From Adiantum capillus-veneris (lineage: Eukaryota > Streptophyta > Polypodiopsida > Polypodiales > Pteridaceae): a DNA stretch of 64,000 bases. Positions 11,255-20,954 of the stretch are shown in pieces (the stretch's first letter is position 1; each line of letters opens with the position of its first letter). The notes beneath the pieces were generated by a model that ran no database searches, was not told the origin of the DNA, and saw nothing but the letters and a program-made list of their open reading frames with translations. Location: assembly GCA_014529385.2 (NCBI GenBank), contig CM043969.1, positions 26,741,946-26,805,945 on the forward strand, read 5' to 3'. Made by a program: the position numbers and the translations under genes.

Positions 11255-11586
11255 AAAATGTTGTCTCATGGAGTGCATCGACGAGCCAAAATGACCTATG
11301 AGACATAAACTGGTGAATCTGATACCATGTTTGCACCTTGAAGGCATGTGGCATTAAAGAAGATGTTGATATATCTTACTTAATTGGAGAGAGTGCAGAG
11401 GCGTGTGCAGGTGATTTAAAGAGAGAGAGAGAGAGAGAGAGAGGAACTTTGAGGAAGAGAGACACACACATTGGGGAGAGAGAGAGCGAACTAGAGAGTG
11501 AGACAGTCTAGAGAGAGAGAGCGAACTGGAGAGCATGGCACCCTGCTTGCTCCGGCCTCCCTCGAGTGATCCCTGCAATTGTTTGC

Positions 11587-11590
<4 letters not shown>

Positions 11591-11644
<54 letters not shown>

Positions 11645-11824
11645 CTGCGCAAGAGAGAGGCGGGCACACGGGAGTCCCTGCCCCCATGTGGCATCAGCTG
11701 GAAATTTCAATTCGTTGGCCCCCTATAAAGTCGCTCGCGGCTGGCGTACGCTCAGTGTGCATGAAGGCTCCATTGAGTAACCACCAAAGGCCAACGGCCA
11801 TGTCAGACCCACCGCCGGAGAGAG

Positions 11825-11881
<57 letters not shown>

Positions 11882-11965
11882 CAAAGAGCGAAAGATAACC
11901 ATGATGGTGATGGGTGGGAGTTGGCGTCCTCTGTCGACGTAAAAGGGGGGGGGGGGGGGGGGGGG

Positions 11966-12010
<45 letters not shown>
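11591..12010 (+). repeat. Cluster of long pure (GA)n tracts and a G run
   Basis: (GA)n at about 11591-11640 and 11827-11879, a G run at about 11946-11968 leading into (GA)n to 12010, and further tracts at 12052-12080 and 12254-12284. All SLSLSL or ERERER frames here are translations of these tracts. Confidence 0.9.
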
Positions 12011-12013
<3 letters not shown>

Positions 12014-12047
12014 AAAAAACTGGGAAGTGGTAGTGTTTGGGAAAGCC

Positions 12048-12082
<35 letters not shown>

Positions 12083-12250
12083 CGCGAGAGAGAGGCAGGC
12101 ACACGGGAGTCCCTGCCCCCATGTGGCATCAGTTGCAAATTTCAATTTGTTGGCCCCCTATAAAGTCACTCGCGGCTGGCGTACGCTCAGTGTGCATGAA
12201 GGCTCCATCGAGTAACCACCAAAGGCCAACGGCCATGTCAGACCCACCGC

Positions 12251-12258
<8 letters not shown>
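11645..12258 (+). repeat. About 175-bp direct duplication between GA tracts
   Basis: Copies at 11645-11824 and 12081-12258 are nearly identical: GGCACACGGGAGTCCCTG, CCCCCTATAAAGTC, GGCTGGCGTACGCTCAGTG, ending ACCCACCGCCGGAG. Each is bounded by (GA)n on both sides. The offset is about 435 bp. Each copy has a TATAAA in a GC-rich context, so a promoter is conceivable but not shown. Confidence 0.85.
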
Positions 12259-12288
<30 letters not shown>

Positions 12289-12519
12289 CTTGATCTTTTT
12301 TTGTGAAATATGTCAAGAGTGAGGAGCTTGAGGGTAAGAGGGGCATGCCGCCGCCGAAGGCGGCGCCGTTTTACTAGTGTACTTCAACACCATGAAAAAG
12401 ACCAAGCCTACATTGCTTTAAGCCTCCAGTCGCCTTCACACCTCTAGGCTCTTACATGTATGGAACATGTACACACTCTGGGACCTTTGTAGAGTAGAGA
12501 CTTTTGAAAGGCAAAACCA

Positions 12520-12720
12520 TTGTTGGGGAAAAATCATTTTTCCAAACATACAAAATTCCTTCTTTGAATTGCTGAGGGGAAATTTTAGAAAACTATCTTT
12601 TGGGTTTTTACACTATTTTTCTCTCCTTTTCACCTTGCCCTAACTGGCAGTTTTGAAATTGAAAATGGCATGATATTAAGTTGAGACACACTTTTCCCGA
12701 ACATTGGGCAGAACCAGTCA
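12520..12720 (+). repeat. Dispersed repeat R3, copy inside Helitron 2
   Basis: Direct-orientation match to the minus strand of 8330-8590, and to 13035-13170. It lies directly upstream of the PPR-like fragment in both Helitron copies. Confidence 0.6.
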
Positions 12721-13493
12721 AGTGTGGAGCACCCTCTAATCCAGGATATCGTACCTTGGGATGCATTGATTGCAGCATATGCCCAAGAGGGAAGCTGTGG
12801 ATTGTTCTTAGCGAATCTAGAGCAAGCAGATGCAATCACCTCTGCTTGCAAGCATGTGGAATTACAGAAGAGACTAAAAGAATTATGGAAGATACTAAAA
12901 GACGTGGTTCGGAATGTCTTGGTCAACATGTAGGAAACAAGTGGTGTACTGAAGAGCCTTACATACAAAATGTCGTCTCCTAAATTGCATTGATTGGGAC
13001 ATAAGCATAAGAGAGGCAAGGCAAGGAGGCTTTGGGTTTTTACACTATTTTTCTCTATTTTGGGGAGGAATTTCTCCTTTTTACCTTGCCCTAACTGGCA
13101 TCTTTGAAATTGAAAATGGCATGATATTAAGTTGAGACACCTTTTTCCAGAACATTAGGGAGAACCTGTCAGATGTGGAGCTCCCTCTAATCCAGGATAT
13201 CGTACCTTGGAATGCATTGATTGCAGCATATGCCCAAGAGGGAAGCTGTGGGTTGTTCTTAGCGCATTTGTAGCAAAGCAGATGCAGTCACTTATGCTTA
13301 CAGGCATGTAAAATTACATAAGAGACTGAAAGAATTCCGGAAGATACTAAAAGATGTGCTTGGGAATGTCTTGGTCAACATGTAAGCAAAAAGTGGTGTA
13401 CTTAGGAGCCTTACATCCAGTATGTCGTCTCCTAAATTGCGTTGATTGTGGCATAAGCACAAGAGTGGCAAGACAAGGAGGCTTTGGGTGGTC
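12601..13493 (+). repeat. Tandem duplication of about 430 bp
   Basis: Unit A (12601-13034) and unit B (13035-13493) share the whole order: TTTTTACACTATTTTTCTCT, CCTTGCCCTAACTGGCA, CCAGGATATCGTACCTTGG, TGGTCAACATGTA, GCAAGG/ACAAGGAGGCTTTGG. Unit B has an extra ATTTTGGGGAGGAATTTCTC. The duplication is older than the microsatellites because the units differ at many sites. Confidence 0.8.
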
Positions 13494-13610
13494 TTTAGCA
13501 AATACAAAGTGAGGGCATCCCTCCAGGTGCAATCACCTTCACCTATGCTTGAGAAAGAATTTTCAAATTTCAAAGCGACGCAATTGTAAAGCACAGTTTC
13601 CCCGAATACT
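12715..13610 (+). pseudogene. PPR-like gene fragments inside Helitron 2
   Basis: Degraded pieces resembling pentatricopeptide-repeat proteins, helical-repeat RNA-binding proteins of plant organelles. Unit A encodes QDIVPWDALIAAYAQEG, a good match to the usual PPR string with VVSWNALIAGYAQ-type residues, then ADAITSACK. Near 13457-13548 the frame reads DKEALGGL, a stop, then QIQSEGIPPGAITFTYA, again a typical motif end. Stops and shifts are frequent and no start or C-terminal domain is visible. It probably records capture of a host PPR gene by a Helitron, followed by tandem duplication. Assignment rests on motif recognition only. Confidence 0.55.
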
Positions 13611-13732
13611 GGTGAGTAGCCTTTGGCAACTAGGCAAAGCCATAGGCTTCATGCAATTGAGGGGTTGGCTGAGGAACAATGCACACACACACACACACAC
13701 ACATATAGAGAAATGCTAAGTAAGATACCATT

Positions 13733-14014
13733 AGCACATAAGGGCAGTCGGCAAGACGGTCCATGAACGTGGCCTAGACCTTTCTCACCCCAAGTTTGAG
13801 CACATAAAGTTGGCCACCCACAAAAGATCTCCGCTCACCCCAAGTTCGAGCACAAGAAGACGCTCACTGGTTTTGGCTGGCTGGCTATAAAATACAAGGC
13901 TTCATTTTTCGGGTCTGGCTTCTAGCCCTGCTTACCCAAGAATGGGTCGCCACATCAACATACGCTCCTACAAGGAGGTGACTGGCTGGCTAGCTGCCCT
14001 TCCTTATGTGCTCA
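13733..14014. repeat. Inverted-repeat-bounded segment with a TATA-like box
   Basis: AGCACATAAGGGCAG at 13733 pairs with an inverted CTGCCCTTCCTTATGTGCT near 13995-14014. Between them is a 2x repeat of CTCACCCCAAGTT(T/C)GAGCACA (about 13784 and 13835) and TATAAAATACAAGG near 13885. It could be a small MITE or a captured promoter. No target duplication was seen. Confidence 0.4.
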
Positions 14015-14082
14015 ACACAAGAGCAAGGGGTTTGAGTGTAAAAGGGGCCATGTCGTCGTCGAATGCGGCGCCGTTTTACTAG

Positions 14083-14919
14083 TTATACATAATGGAGCTT
14101 AAAATTTTCAAGGAAGGAGAGACTTCCACTTGTCACACTTTGACTTCATTTCAAAGAGAACTTTTAAAAACATTTAATTTGAAATGCAAAAGGAAAGGAT
14201 AAGTACTAAGATGGTAGAAAATGAAAAGACTTCCTCGTCCTACCAATGTAAAATAAAACAAGTGAAAGAGTCACGATGACTTTCTAAAACAAAAGTGATA
14301 AAATCATTAGGTTGAGTTTAAGTAGAATCGATGTTCGAGAATGGATTACCAATATTGATATTTTTTATAGATTTCTAAAAGTTTGTCTTTTTTGAAGAGA
14401 CCGAGAAACAAAAAGCTCGCCTCATGTTGACTTGGTGTTGTCTTTCTTTGAGAATATGCATGCAAATAAAGAGGTTGATCTACATTATTGGCTATGAGAG
14501 AGAGAGAGAGAGAGAGACAGAGGGGTGTCTATATGTGTATGCACACTTGCACATGCATGAGGAGAGAGAGAGGAAAGAAAAAGATTATATCGTTGAGCTC
14601 ATAGGCACTATATCTCACCAAGGGCATCCTTCAAGCCTTTCCAATTTCCAAGATATTATACTTTTCTTTGCACATATAGTGTAATTTTAAAAGGATAGCT
14701 AACGGTTCTCACCTGTACAAAATGGACAAAATGCCTAATAACAACCAACCCTCACATTGGCACCGCAAATGAGAAGAGAGATTGCCCAGTTGACGGACCT
14801 TTTAACAGTTCTTGAGTATTTTGTCATTATTATTTTTAAGAGTTAAAATGTGGGCCATGCTTAACAGCCTATAAATTCTCTAAGTTTTGACACGCAAGGA
14901 TGCCTATTAAAAATCAACC

Positions 14920-14954
<35 letters not shown>

Positions 14955-15089
14955 AATTTTTGAGCGAACAACAAATGATGCGACAAGGAGAAGTAGGGAG
15001 AGAGAAAGACATAGCAAAATGTTCAAGGTGTAGGAACAACTTAAAAAGACACTAAAAGTTGCATGAGTCTTCAACAAAAAGTGAATATC

Positions 15090-15147
<58 letters not shown>

Positions 15148-15178
15148 AATCATAGTCCATGCAAACTACTATCCAACC

Positions 15179-15252
<74 letters not shown>

Positions 15253-15515
15253 GTTTTGTTGCGGGGGGGGGGGGGGGAGTATAGAAATGAATGTCATAAT
15301 TGATGTACTACAGCAATAGCAGGAGGCCTCAAGATCTATGTGGCAATTTTTTAATTCAAGCATAATATACATACACGCCTACGCACACATATATTTATTT
15401 ATTCATTCATTCATTCATTTTTTTACACACACCGATACATTCATACATACACACACATGTGTGTGTGTATACTTATTTATTTATTTATATACACACACAT
15501 AGACACATGCATATG

Positions 15516-15550
<35 letters not shown>
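14083..15550. other. Non-coding, microsatellite-rich stretch (outer Helitron body?)
   Basis: Begins with the resumed 5' region of the outermost Helitron. It contains (GA)n at 14494-14518, 14924-14951 and 15091-15145, (GT)n at 15182-15229 running into (GA)n and a G run at 15263-15277, (ATTC)n near 15401, and (CT)n at 15519-15549. No gene was seen and no Helitron 3' end was recognised. Confidence 0.6.
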
Positions 15551-15552
<2 letters not shown>

Positions 15553-18500
15553 CATAATAGGGATGCGTGACCTATGAGACCGAGTTACAATTGAAAATAT
15601 GCTTTTGGAATTGTAATGGATACCCATGGAATGCGGGGCTTGGCATTGATGAACTAACAAGCAAAGCCGATGTTGTACTTCTTGTTGAAACTTGGGAGCA
15701 TGATACACAAAGGATTAACGGCTTGGAGGATTACAATGTACATTCATTGATGTGGTCAAAGAATCTTAAGCAACGAAGAGGACAAGGAGGGTTAGCATGT
15801 ATGGTTAAGAAAGGATTGGAAGATTTTGTATCAATTGTGAAAGATGACAAGTACAAACATTATGTATGGCTGAAAATTATGACACCAAAAAGAGCACCCA
15901 TTTTTGTAGCCGGTTGCTACATTCCTCATCATGATTCTCCCTTTTATGCTTGCATGGATAGAGATCAACCATTTTTTGATTTGGAAGAGGACATTGCTTA
16001 TTTCAAAGGTGAAGGTGATGTTATTGTATTTGGGGATATGAATACTCGCACAAAAACATTGCAACATGATACTCAACAATTTGATATGCCATACATTTCA
16101 AGGGAGTTGGAGGAAGTTCACTTGTATGATCGTACTTCAATGGATGAGAAAGAGCCGGATCACTATGGAAAGTTACTTTTACACATGTGTAATAGCACGG
16201 GTATGCTCATTGCCAATGGTGTATCTTTGTGGAGTGGAACCAATGGATTTACATATAGGAGACATAATGGGGATAGTGTGATTGACTATATGCTACTCTC
16301 TGAAGCCATCATGTATCGCATAAAGAGTTTTATGTTTGGTCAATGGACCCCGGAATCCGACCATCGCATCTTATGTATTGACCTTTCATGTGGAGAAGCA
16401 ACTAAGCATGATAATCTCAGCCAAAGAAAAGAGAAGTTATCACTATGTATGGATTTCAAACGGGCACCAATGTACATTGAAATGGTTGAGCAAAAATTAT
16501 GGATGACAAAGCTTCAATGTGATGCACCATTGGAAACTAAATGGGAAGCTTTCAAGAAAGCTATTTGTTCTTGTGCGGAAGAATGCTTTGCCATAAAGCA
16601 TCTCCATGGTATCAACAAAGATAGATCACGCAAAAGGTGGTTTGATAAAGAATTTCAAGATGCTCGAAAGTCCTTGATAAAGCTTGATGCAACTATGGAC
16701 AAAGACAACTATCAAAGTCATTTGCATACATACAAGGCATTGATTCAAAAGAAGAGAAGAAGATGGGAAGTAAAGCAACAAGAATTTCAAGTCCAAGAAA
16801 AGGCACATGCATGTGGAAGATTTTGGAGAAACTTGAGAGGCAAGCGGGTTGAGAATTTTGGTAACTTGAGTCTAGTGGATATGTACACACATTGTAGGCA
16901 ATTATATGAGCAAGCAAATACTGAAAAAATGCCATTTTATGGTTCACTCCCATGTATGCCGTCTTTTTTTACTATTGAGGATGTATGCGGTGGGCTTGAA
17001 AAGTTGGCCACTCGCAAAGCGGGAGATCTTCAAGGTATCAAGCCGGAGATGATCAAATGGACGGGAGATTCTACCCATGAGTGGATGTGTGATATGTTCA
17101 ACCTTGCACTTCAACATGGTATGCCTTATGATTGGAGTACTAATTGGGTTAAGCCTTTGCATAAAGGAGGGGATGTAAAGAATGTAAGCAACTACCGGAC
17201 TATAATGATTGGGTCTCTTATGGAAAAGTGGTTTGGGTGCATAATGGAGATGAAATTGAGTGATTGGGCTGAAGAGAATGACAAGCGTGCAAAGGGACAA
17301 GCAGGTTTTTGTCGATGCCATAGCACCATTGATCATCTTATCACTCTTCGTGTTCTCATGGAGGAAAGTCGGTTGAAAGGCAAGCGATTGTATTGTTGTT
17401 TTGTGGACTTTAAGAAAGCCTTTGATATGATTCCACGTAACAATTTGTGGAGAAGGATGGAAGAACTCCAAGTGCCAAGTGAGTTTATGCTTGCGGTTTC
17501 TCGAATCTATGAGAAGGTGATTTGTCAATTGCGCATGGGAAGAGAAATTTCAGAAATTTTTGTAAGCACTATTGGGGTTAAACAAGGATGTCCATTGTCA
17601 CCAACTCTCTTTGGTCTATGCATCGATCAATTGGAACAAATGGTACTTGACTTTATGCAAGAAGAAGGCATTGAAGAGGTCACTATTTGCAATGCGGTAA
17701 TCATGCTTTTGTTGTATGCGGATGATGTAGTGCTTCTAGCACACACTTTAGAAGATGCACAAAAGCTTATGGTTGTCCTTGAGAACTTTTGCTTGCATAG
17801 TGGGCTGATTGTAAATGAATCCAAAACAAAGGTTATGCTTGTGAAAACCAACCATAAGGAGAAGCCATGCATTGTGTACAACAACGAGACACTTGAAGTT
17901 GTTGAGAGCTTTAAGTACCTTGGCCTTGAGGTTCCATCCAATCACAAGTGGCATGAATGTGCTATGCGTCGTTTGGAAGCGGGAAAGAGAGCATATTATG
18001 CATTTGAGAACATGTGTAATGCGGGAAACATCAAGTGTTGGGTTCTCAAGAAGTATCTTTTTGATGCATTGGTGACACCGGTTCTTCTTTATGGAGTTGA
18101 AGTGTGGGGCGGGAGCATCTCAAAGTCTACTTGGAAAGAGTTTGAGAATGTCCAAAAGCGTTTTCTTACAAACTTTCTCCAAGTTAAGACACAAACACCA
18201 TATATGCTCCTACTTCTTGAGTCGGGATCTCTTCCAATTGAGGTTATGGGCATGGAAAGGGTTGTGGAGTACATGATAAAGATGCGTCAAAACCCCTCAC
18301 ATCGACTTCCTACAATTGCATGGGAAGCAAGCAAAAAAGTTCAAAAGACGCATAAAAGCAAGATCTTGAGCACGGGATGGATGCAAGACATAAAGAAGTG
18401 GTTTGGGAGATGGGATGCATTACACTTGCTACATGATGCTTCGATTGACTCTCAAGTGAATGAAGCTTTTCTACAACGCCAATGTATTACGTCTTGGGAG

Positions 18501-19020
18501 AAATCCGGTGGGTCACGCTTCATACATTACACCACCTATATTGCCCCCAACTACAAAACCATATTCTTCGCTGAGAGAGGAAACCGTACTCACACTTACA
18601 TGCTTGAGCCTATTCCCTTGTCCGCGATACGCACTATCGCAGCAATTCGTCTTAGCTCCCATTTCCTTCGATGCGAGATAGGGCGTTGGGGCAATGGAGA
18701 AGAGTCAAATCGATTGTGCACATTATGCTCACTACAAGTTCGAGAGTCTGAGTACCACACACTACTAGAGTGCTCAGCTTTTGATCACATCCGAACTTGC
18801 TTCTCTCACATTTTCAGCCATAACTTAGACCTACACACTTTCCTCTCCCAGCCAAAGTGTGGGCTCTCCATTGCGACTCTCGTCACTACAATTTTGGAGC
18901 ATCGAGAGTCACTCATCAGCCATACACATACTACATCACATGTAACTTTGGTCCCATAGGTCATATTTGACCTCCGAGGACGATAATAAAATCTATCTAT
19001 CTATCTATCTATCTCTCTCT
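15551..19020 (+). mobile_element. Single-ORF non-LTR retrotransposon in a CT microsatellite
   Basis: One long frame (15561-18959) is bounded on the left by (CT)n (15519-15549). On the right are a short 3' region with AATAAA (18988-18993), (ATCT)n and then (CT)n. Both junctions lie in CT repeats, so a target duplication cannot be told from the microsatellite. There is no ORF1. This suggests an RTE-like or other one-ORF clade, distinct from the L1 copies; the clade is an inference. The 3' (ATCT)n may be the element's own tail. Confidence 0.8.
15561..18959 (+). CDS. Non-LTR endonuclease / reverse transcriptase, uninterrupted frame
   Basis: Open for about 1130 codons and ending at TAG (18957-18959). 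Taking a GTG at 15567 as codon 1, it has an endonuclease domain (about 10-275) with FWNCNGYPW, VETWEHD, GDMNTRT (156-162) and SDH (264-266). An RT follows (about 480-800) with FCRCHSTIDHL, CCFVDFKKAFD, GVKQGCPLSPTLF and YADDVVLL (YADD at 717-720). A C-terminal zinc knuckle CX2CX9HX4C is at 1051-1069. Catalytic residues look complete. No in-frame ATG precedes the endonuclease: a stop lies at 15558-15560 and the first ATG is codon 62 (15750), inside the domain. The start is therefore lost, non-AUG, or shifted. This is the best-preserved enzyme gene in the window and may be young. Confidence 0.88.
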   Translation, partial: GCVTYETELQLKICFWNCNGYPWNAGLGIDELTSKADVVLLVETWEHDTQRINGLEDYNVHSLMWSKNLKQRRGQGGLACMVKKGLEDFVSIVKDDKYKHYVWLKIMTPKRAPIFVAGCYIPHHDSPFYACMDRDQPFFDLEEDIAYFKGEGDVIVFGDMNTRTKTLQHDTQQFDMPYISRELEEVHLYDRTSMDEKEPDHYGKLLLHMCNSTGMLIANGVSLWSGTNGFTYRRHNGDSVIDYMLLSEAIMYRIKSFMFGQWTPESDHRILCIDLSCGEATKHDNLSQRKEKLSLCMDFKRAPMYIEMVEQKLWMTKLQCDAPLETKWEAFKKAICSCAEECFAIKHLHGINKDRSRKRWFDKEFQDARKSLIKLDATMDKDNYQSHLHTYKALIQKKRRRWEVKQQEFQVQEKAHACGRFWRNLRGKRVENFGNLSLVDMYTHCRQLYEQANTEKMPFYGSLPCMPSFFTIEDVCGGLEKLATRKAGDLQGIKPEMIKWTGDSTHEWMCDMFNLALQHGMPYDWSTNWVKPLHKGGDVKNVSNYRTIMIGSLMEKWFGCIMEMKLSDWAEENDKRAKGQAGFCRCHSTIDHLITLRVLMEESRLKGKRLYCCFVDFKKAFDMIPRNNLWRRMEELQVPSEFMLAVSRIYEKVICQLRMGREISEIFVSTIGVKQGCPLSPTLFGLCIDQLEQMVLDFMQEEGIEEVTICNAVIMLLLYADDVVLLAHTLEDAQKLMVVLENFCLHSGLIVNESKTKVMLVKTNHKEKPCIVYNNETLEVVESFKYLGLEVPSNHKWHECAMRRLEAGKRAYYAFENMCNAGNIKCWVLKKYLFDALVTPVLLYGVEVWGGSISKSTWKEFENVQKRFLTNFLQVKTQTPYMLLLLESGSLPIEVMGMERVVEYMIKMRQNPSHRLPTIAWEASKKVQKTHKSKILSTGWMQDIKKWFGRWDALHLLHDASIDSQVNEAFLQRQCITSWEKSGGSRFIHYTTYIAPNYKTIFFAERGNRTHTYMLEPIPLSAIRTIAAIRLSSHFLRCEIGRWGNGEESNRLCTLCSLQVRESEYHTLLECSAFDHIRTCFSHIFSHNLDLHTFLSQPKCGLSIATLVTTILEHRESLISHTHTTSHVTLVP

Positions 19021-19030
19021 CTCTCTCTCT

Positions 19031-19062
<32 letters not shown>

Positions 19063-19684
19063 TGTGTATCATTTCTATATCATTCCAATTTTATTAGATG
19101 CTTCAAATATTTGAAATAATTTGAGGTTTTTTCTATGATGTTAGAATGTTCTATAACAGTTTCTTTATTGATGTCAACGGTGGCATCTTTAAAGTTTCCA
19201 TAAAGAAGATGCTCCCCTACTATGGATATAATGGTGGCAACTAACAAATTCAGTCCATGAAGTTTCTAGGAGGGAAAGAAATGTAGGCCGTGATACATGC
19301 TTAAATGTAAGAAAATAAATTTGATGTGATCAAAAGCTGAACACTAAAGTAGGGTATGATATACGTACTCTCATGTTTTCAAGGGATATAATGTGCATAG
19401 AAAAAGACGCTCTCCTACATTGCCTCAATGTTCGGTCTCACATGTAAGGAAGCAGGAGCTAAGGATCTAAGCCAAATGGTTGGTATGATATAGACTCTGC
19501 ATACGGGAATAGTCTCAAGCATGTAAATGGTTGAATACAATATGCTCTCACAAAGAGGAACATGCTTTTTTATTTCATGGAGAGAGGAAGAGAAAGATCA
19601 ATAGCATGAATGATTTCATGTCATCCACTTCATTTTGCAGCACGTCCTTCGATTTAACATAATGACCAAAACTCTTACAAAAAT
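18963..19684. other. Spacer with (ATCT)n, (CT)n and (GA)n; no gene
   Basis: Right flank of the one-ORF LINE: (ATCT)n from about 18990, (CT)n to about 19029, then (GA)n 19031-19058. The rest is unremarkable A/T-rich sequence up to the target duplication of LINE copy 3. Confidence 0.6.
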
Positions 19685-19847
19685 AAACGACTAAGCAACC
19701 TTTTTTTTTTGCAAAACTCACAATTGTGAGTGGATAGTTAATAAGAACATCAGAAATATACACCAACCTCGAGCTCAGACCGAGCCTTGAGGGTCAAAGG
19801 ATTACAATTTTTCTGCTTGACAGAGAAACCACAACTACTCCTAGGCT

Positions 19848-20895
19848 TTACTTATTACAAGATGTCATCATGACATGTGTTGTTCTAGACCAATCCTCTG
19901 AGGCTTGTTTGCCTCCGATTATGTGGATAGTCACTCTGCTCTCTTGTATGATTTCACAAAAGCTTGCCACAACCAGATCCCCCTCAAACACGTGGCGGTT
20001 CCTTGCTTGCCAAATATGGTGAAAGAAGTAGTACCTGATTATTTGAGTGCAAACAAGAAGAGCAGGACTTCCCAAACTGTTACTACTAAAGAACAGATTA
20101 GTCTTGAAGAACTTAATTTGCCTATCCTTTGAATCCACTTGCATATTTTCTCAGCCATGCCACTGATTGCCTGGCATCCCATGAAAAGGTGGGCTAGGTC
20201 TTCACTAGCTATCCTGCACCCCGAGCAACGATCGGACCTGATTCCTCTTTCTTGTATCTTTACGCCCATCAGCAGAGCACCCCACATCACTTTCCACAGA
20301 AATATCTTCATATACTGGGGCCACCTTGGCTTCCAGATGTTCTCCATGACTTCCTCCCATTGTTTTCCGTCCAATGCCTCTTCCATAATTTGTTGAGGGG
20401 GCTACACCAATTAGCCTCGTGCATTAATGCATGGTAAATGCCTTTAGAATGTGGTTTCCAAAAGAGGCTACTCCCGGGCCATCTCCAAGCATCCCATTCA
20501 AAGTTGGATTCACAGATTGGCATCACCACCTTATCAAGATCTTTCATCACCATCCTGTAGACTAGTAAGATCTCAAGGCCATTCAGTTGAAATTGGATGG
20601 CTAAAGAGTCAGTAGTTTTCAAGCACTTATTGTTGCCATCCTAGAATTGCTCTAGTCGAACGAGCCCCTTATTATTCACATTCCTAGCCATTTCTATCCA
20701 ATAGGGGCTTTGCGGCGGCCCCAATATTTTAGAGAGCCAAGGGGACCAGTGCAAAATGGAGTTCTTAAAGTATCTGGTTGCTTCCCCCCATTCCAAAACC
20801 TCAGCTGCTCTTTTGCACTTCCTCATCAATTCCCCTGAGAGTCCACCAGCTCTAAGATAAGACAACTTCGGGGCAAGAAGTTTGTCGTGCATCAC
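19848..20895 (-). pseudogene. LINE copy 3 C-terminal (zf-RVT-like) region
   Basis: Frames at 20641-20895, 20308-20622, 20039-20386 and 19848-20144 give HWSPWLSK, FLWKVMWGALLMGVK, CSGCRIASEDLAHLFMGC and HIWQARNRHVFEGD, matching copy 2. Frameshifts separate the pieces. Cysteine and histidine positions agree with the zf-RVT-like stretch of copy 2. Confidence 0.8.
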
Positions 20896-20954
20896 AACCC
20901 CCTTCCACTTTCCCCCTTTCTATCTCAGTTTTACTGCATCAAGCATTTCCTTGG

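Larger units (their letters stand above)
10111..12377 (+). mobile_element. Helitron 1 (inner, non-autonomous)
   Basis: Starts TCTATACTAATAG at 10111 (A before it) and ends CTAG at 12374-12377 (T after it). A strong hairpin, GCCGCCGCC-GAA-GGCGGCGC, lies at 12348-12366, followed by CGTTTTACTAG. The same 3' tail ends Helitron 2, so they are one family. The interior is 2.27 kb of GA tracts, G runs and a duplicated TATA-bearing block. No Rep/helicase or other credible coding region is present; the ORFs here are microsatellite translations. Confidence 0.75.
10068..14082 (+). mobile_element. Helitron 2 (contains Helitron 1 and PPR fragments)
   Basis: 5' end TCTATACTATTT at 10068, preceded by A. 3' end GCGCCGTTTTACTAG at 14068-14082, followed by T. 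This fits Helitron rules: TC start, CTAG end, insertion between A and T, no target duplication. A GC-rich potential hairpin (CGTCGTC / GCGGCG, weaker than in Helitron 1) lies just before the 3' end. Removing Helitron 1 (10111-12377) leaves about 1.75 kb with no Rep/helicase gene, so it is non-autonomous. The cargo includes R3 copies and PPR-like fragments. Confidence 0.7.

Noticed and set aside
11354-12346. Many ORFs of 60-140 codons rich in SLSL or ERER
   Set aside because: They are translations of (CT)n/(GA)n tracts; no real gene signal.
15183-15303. CVCVCV/HTHTHT frames
   Set aside because: Translation of (GT)n.
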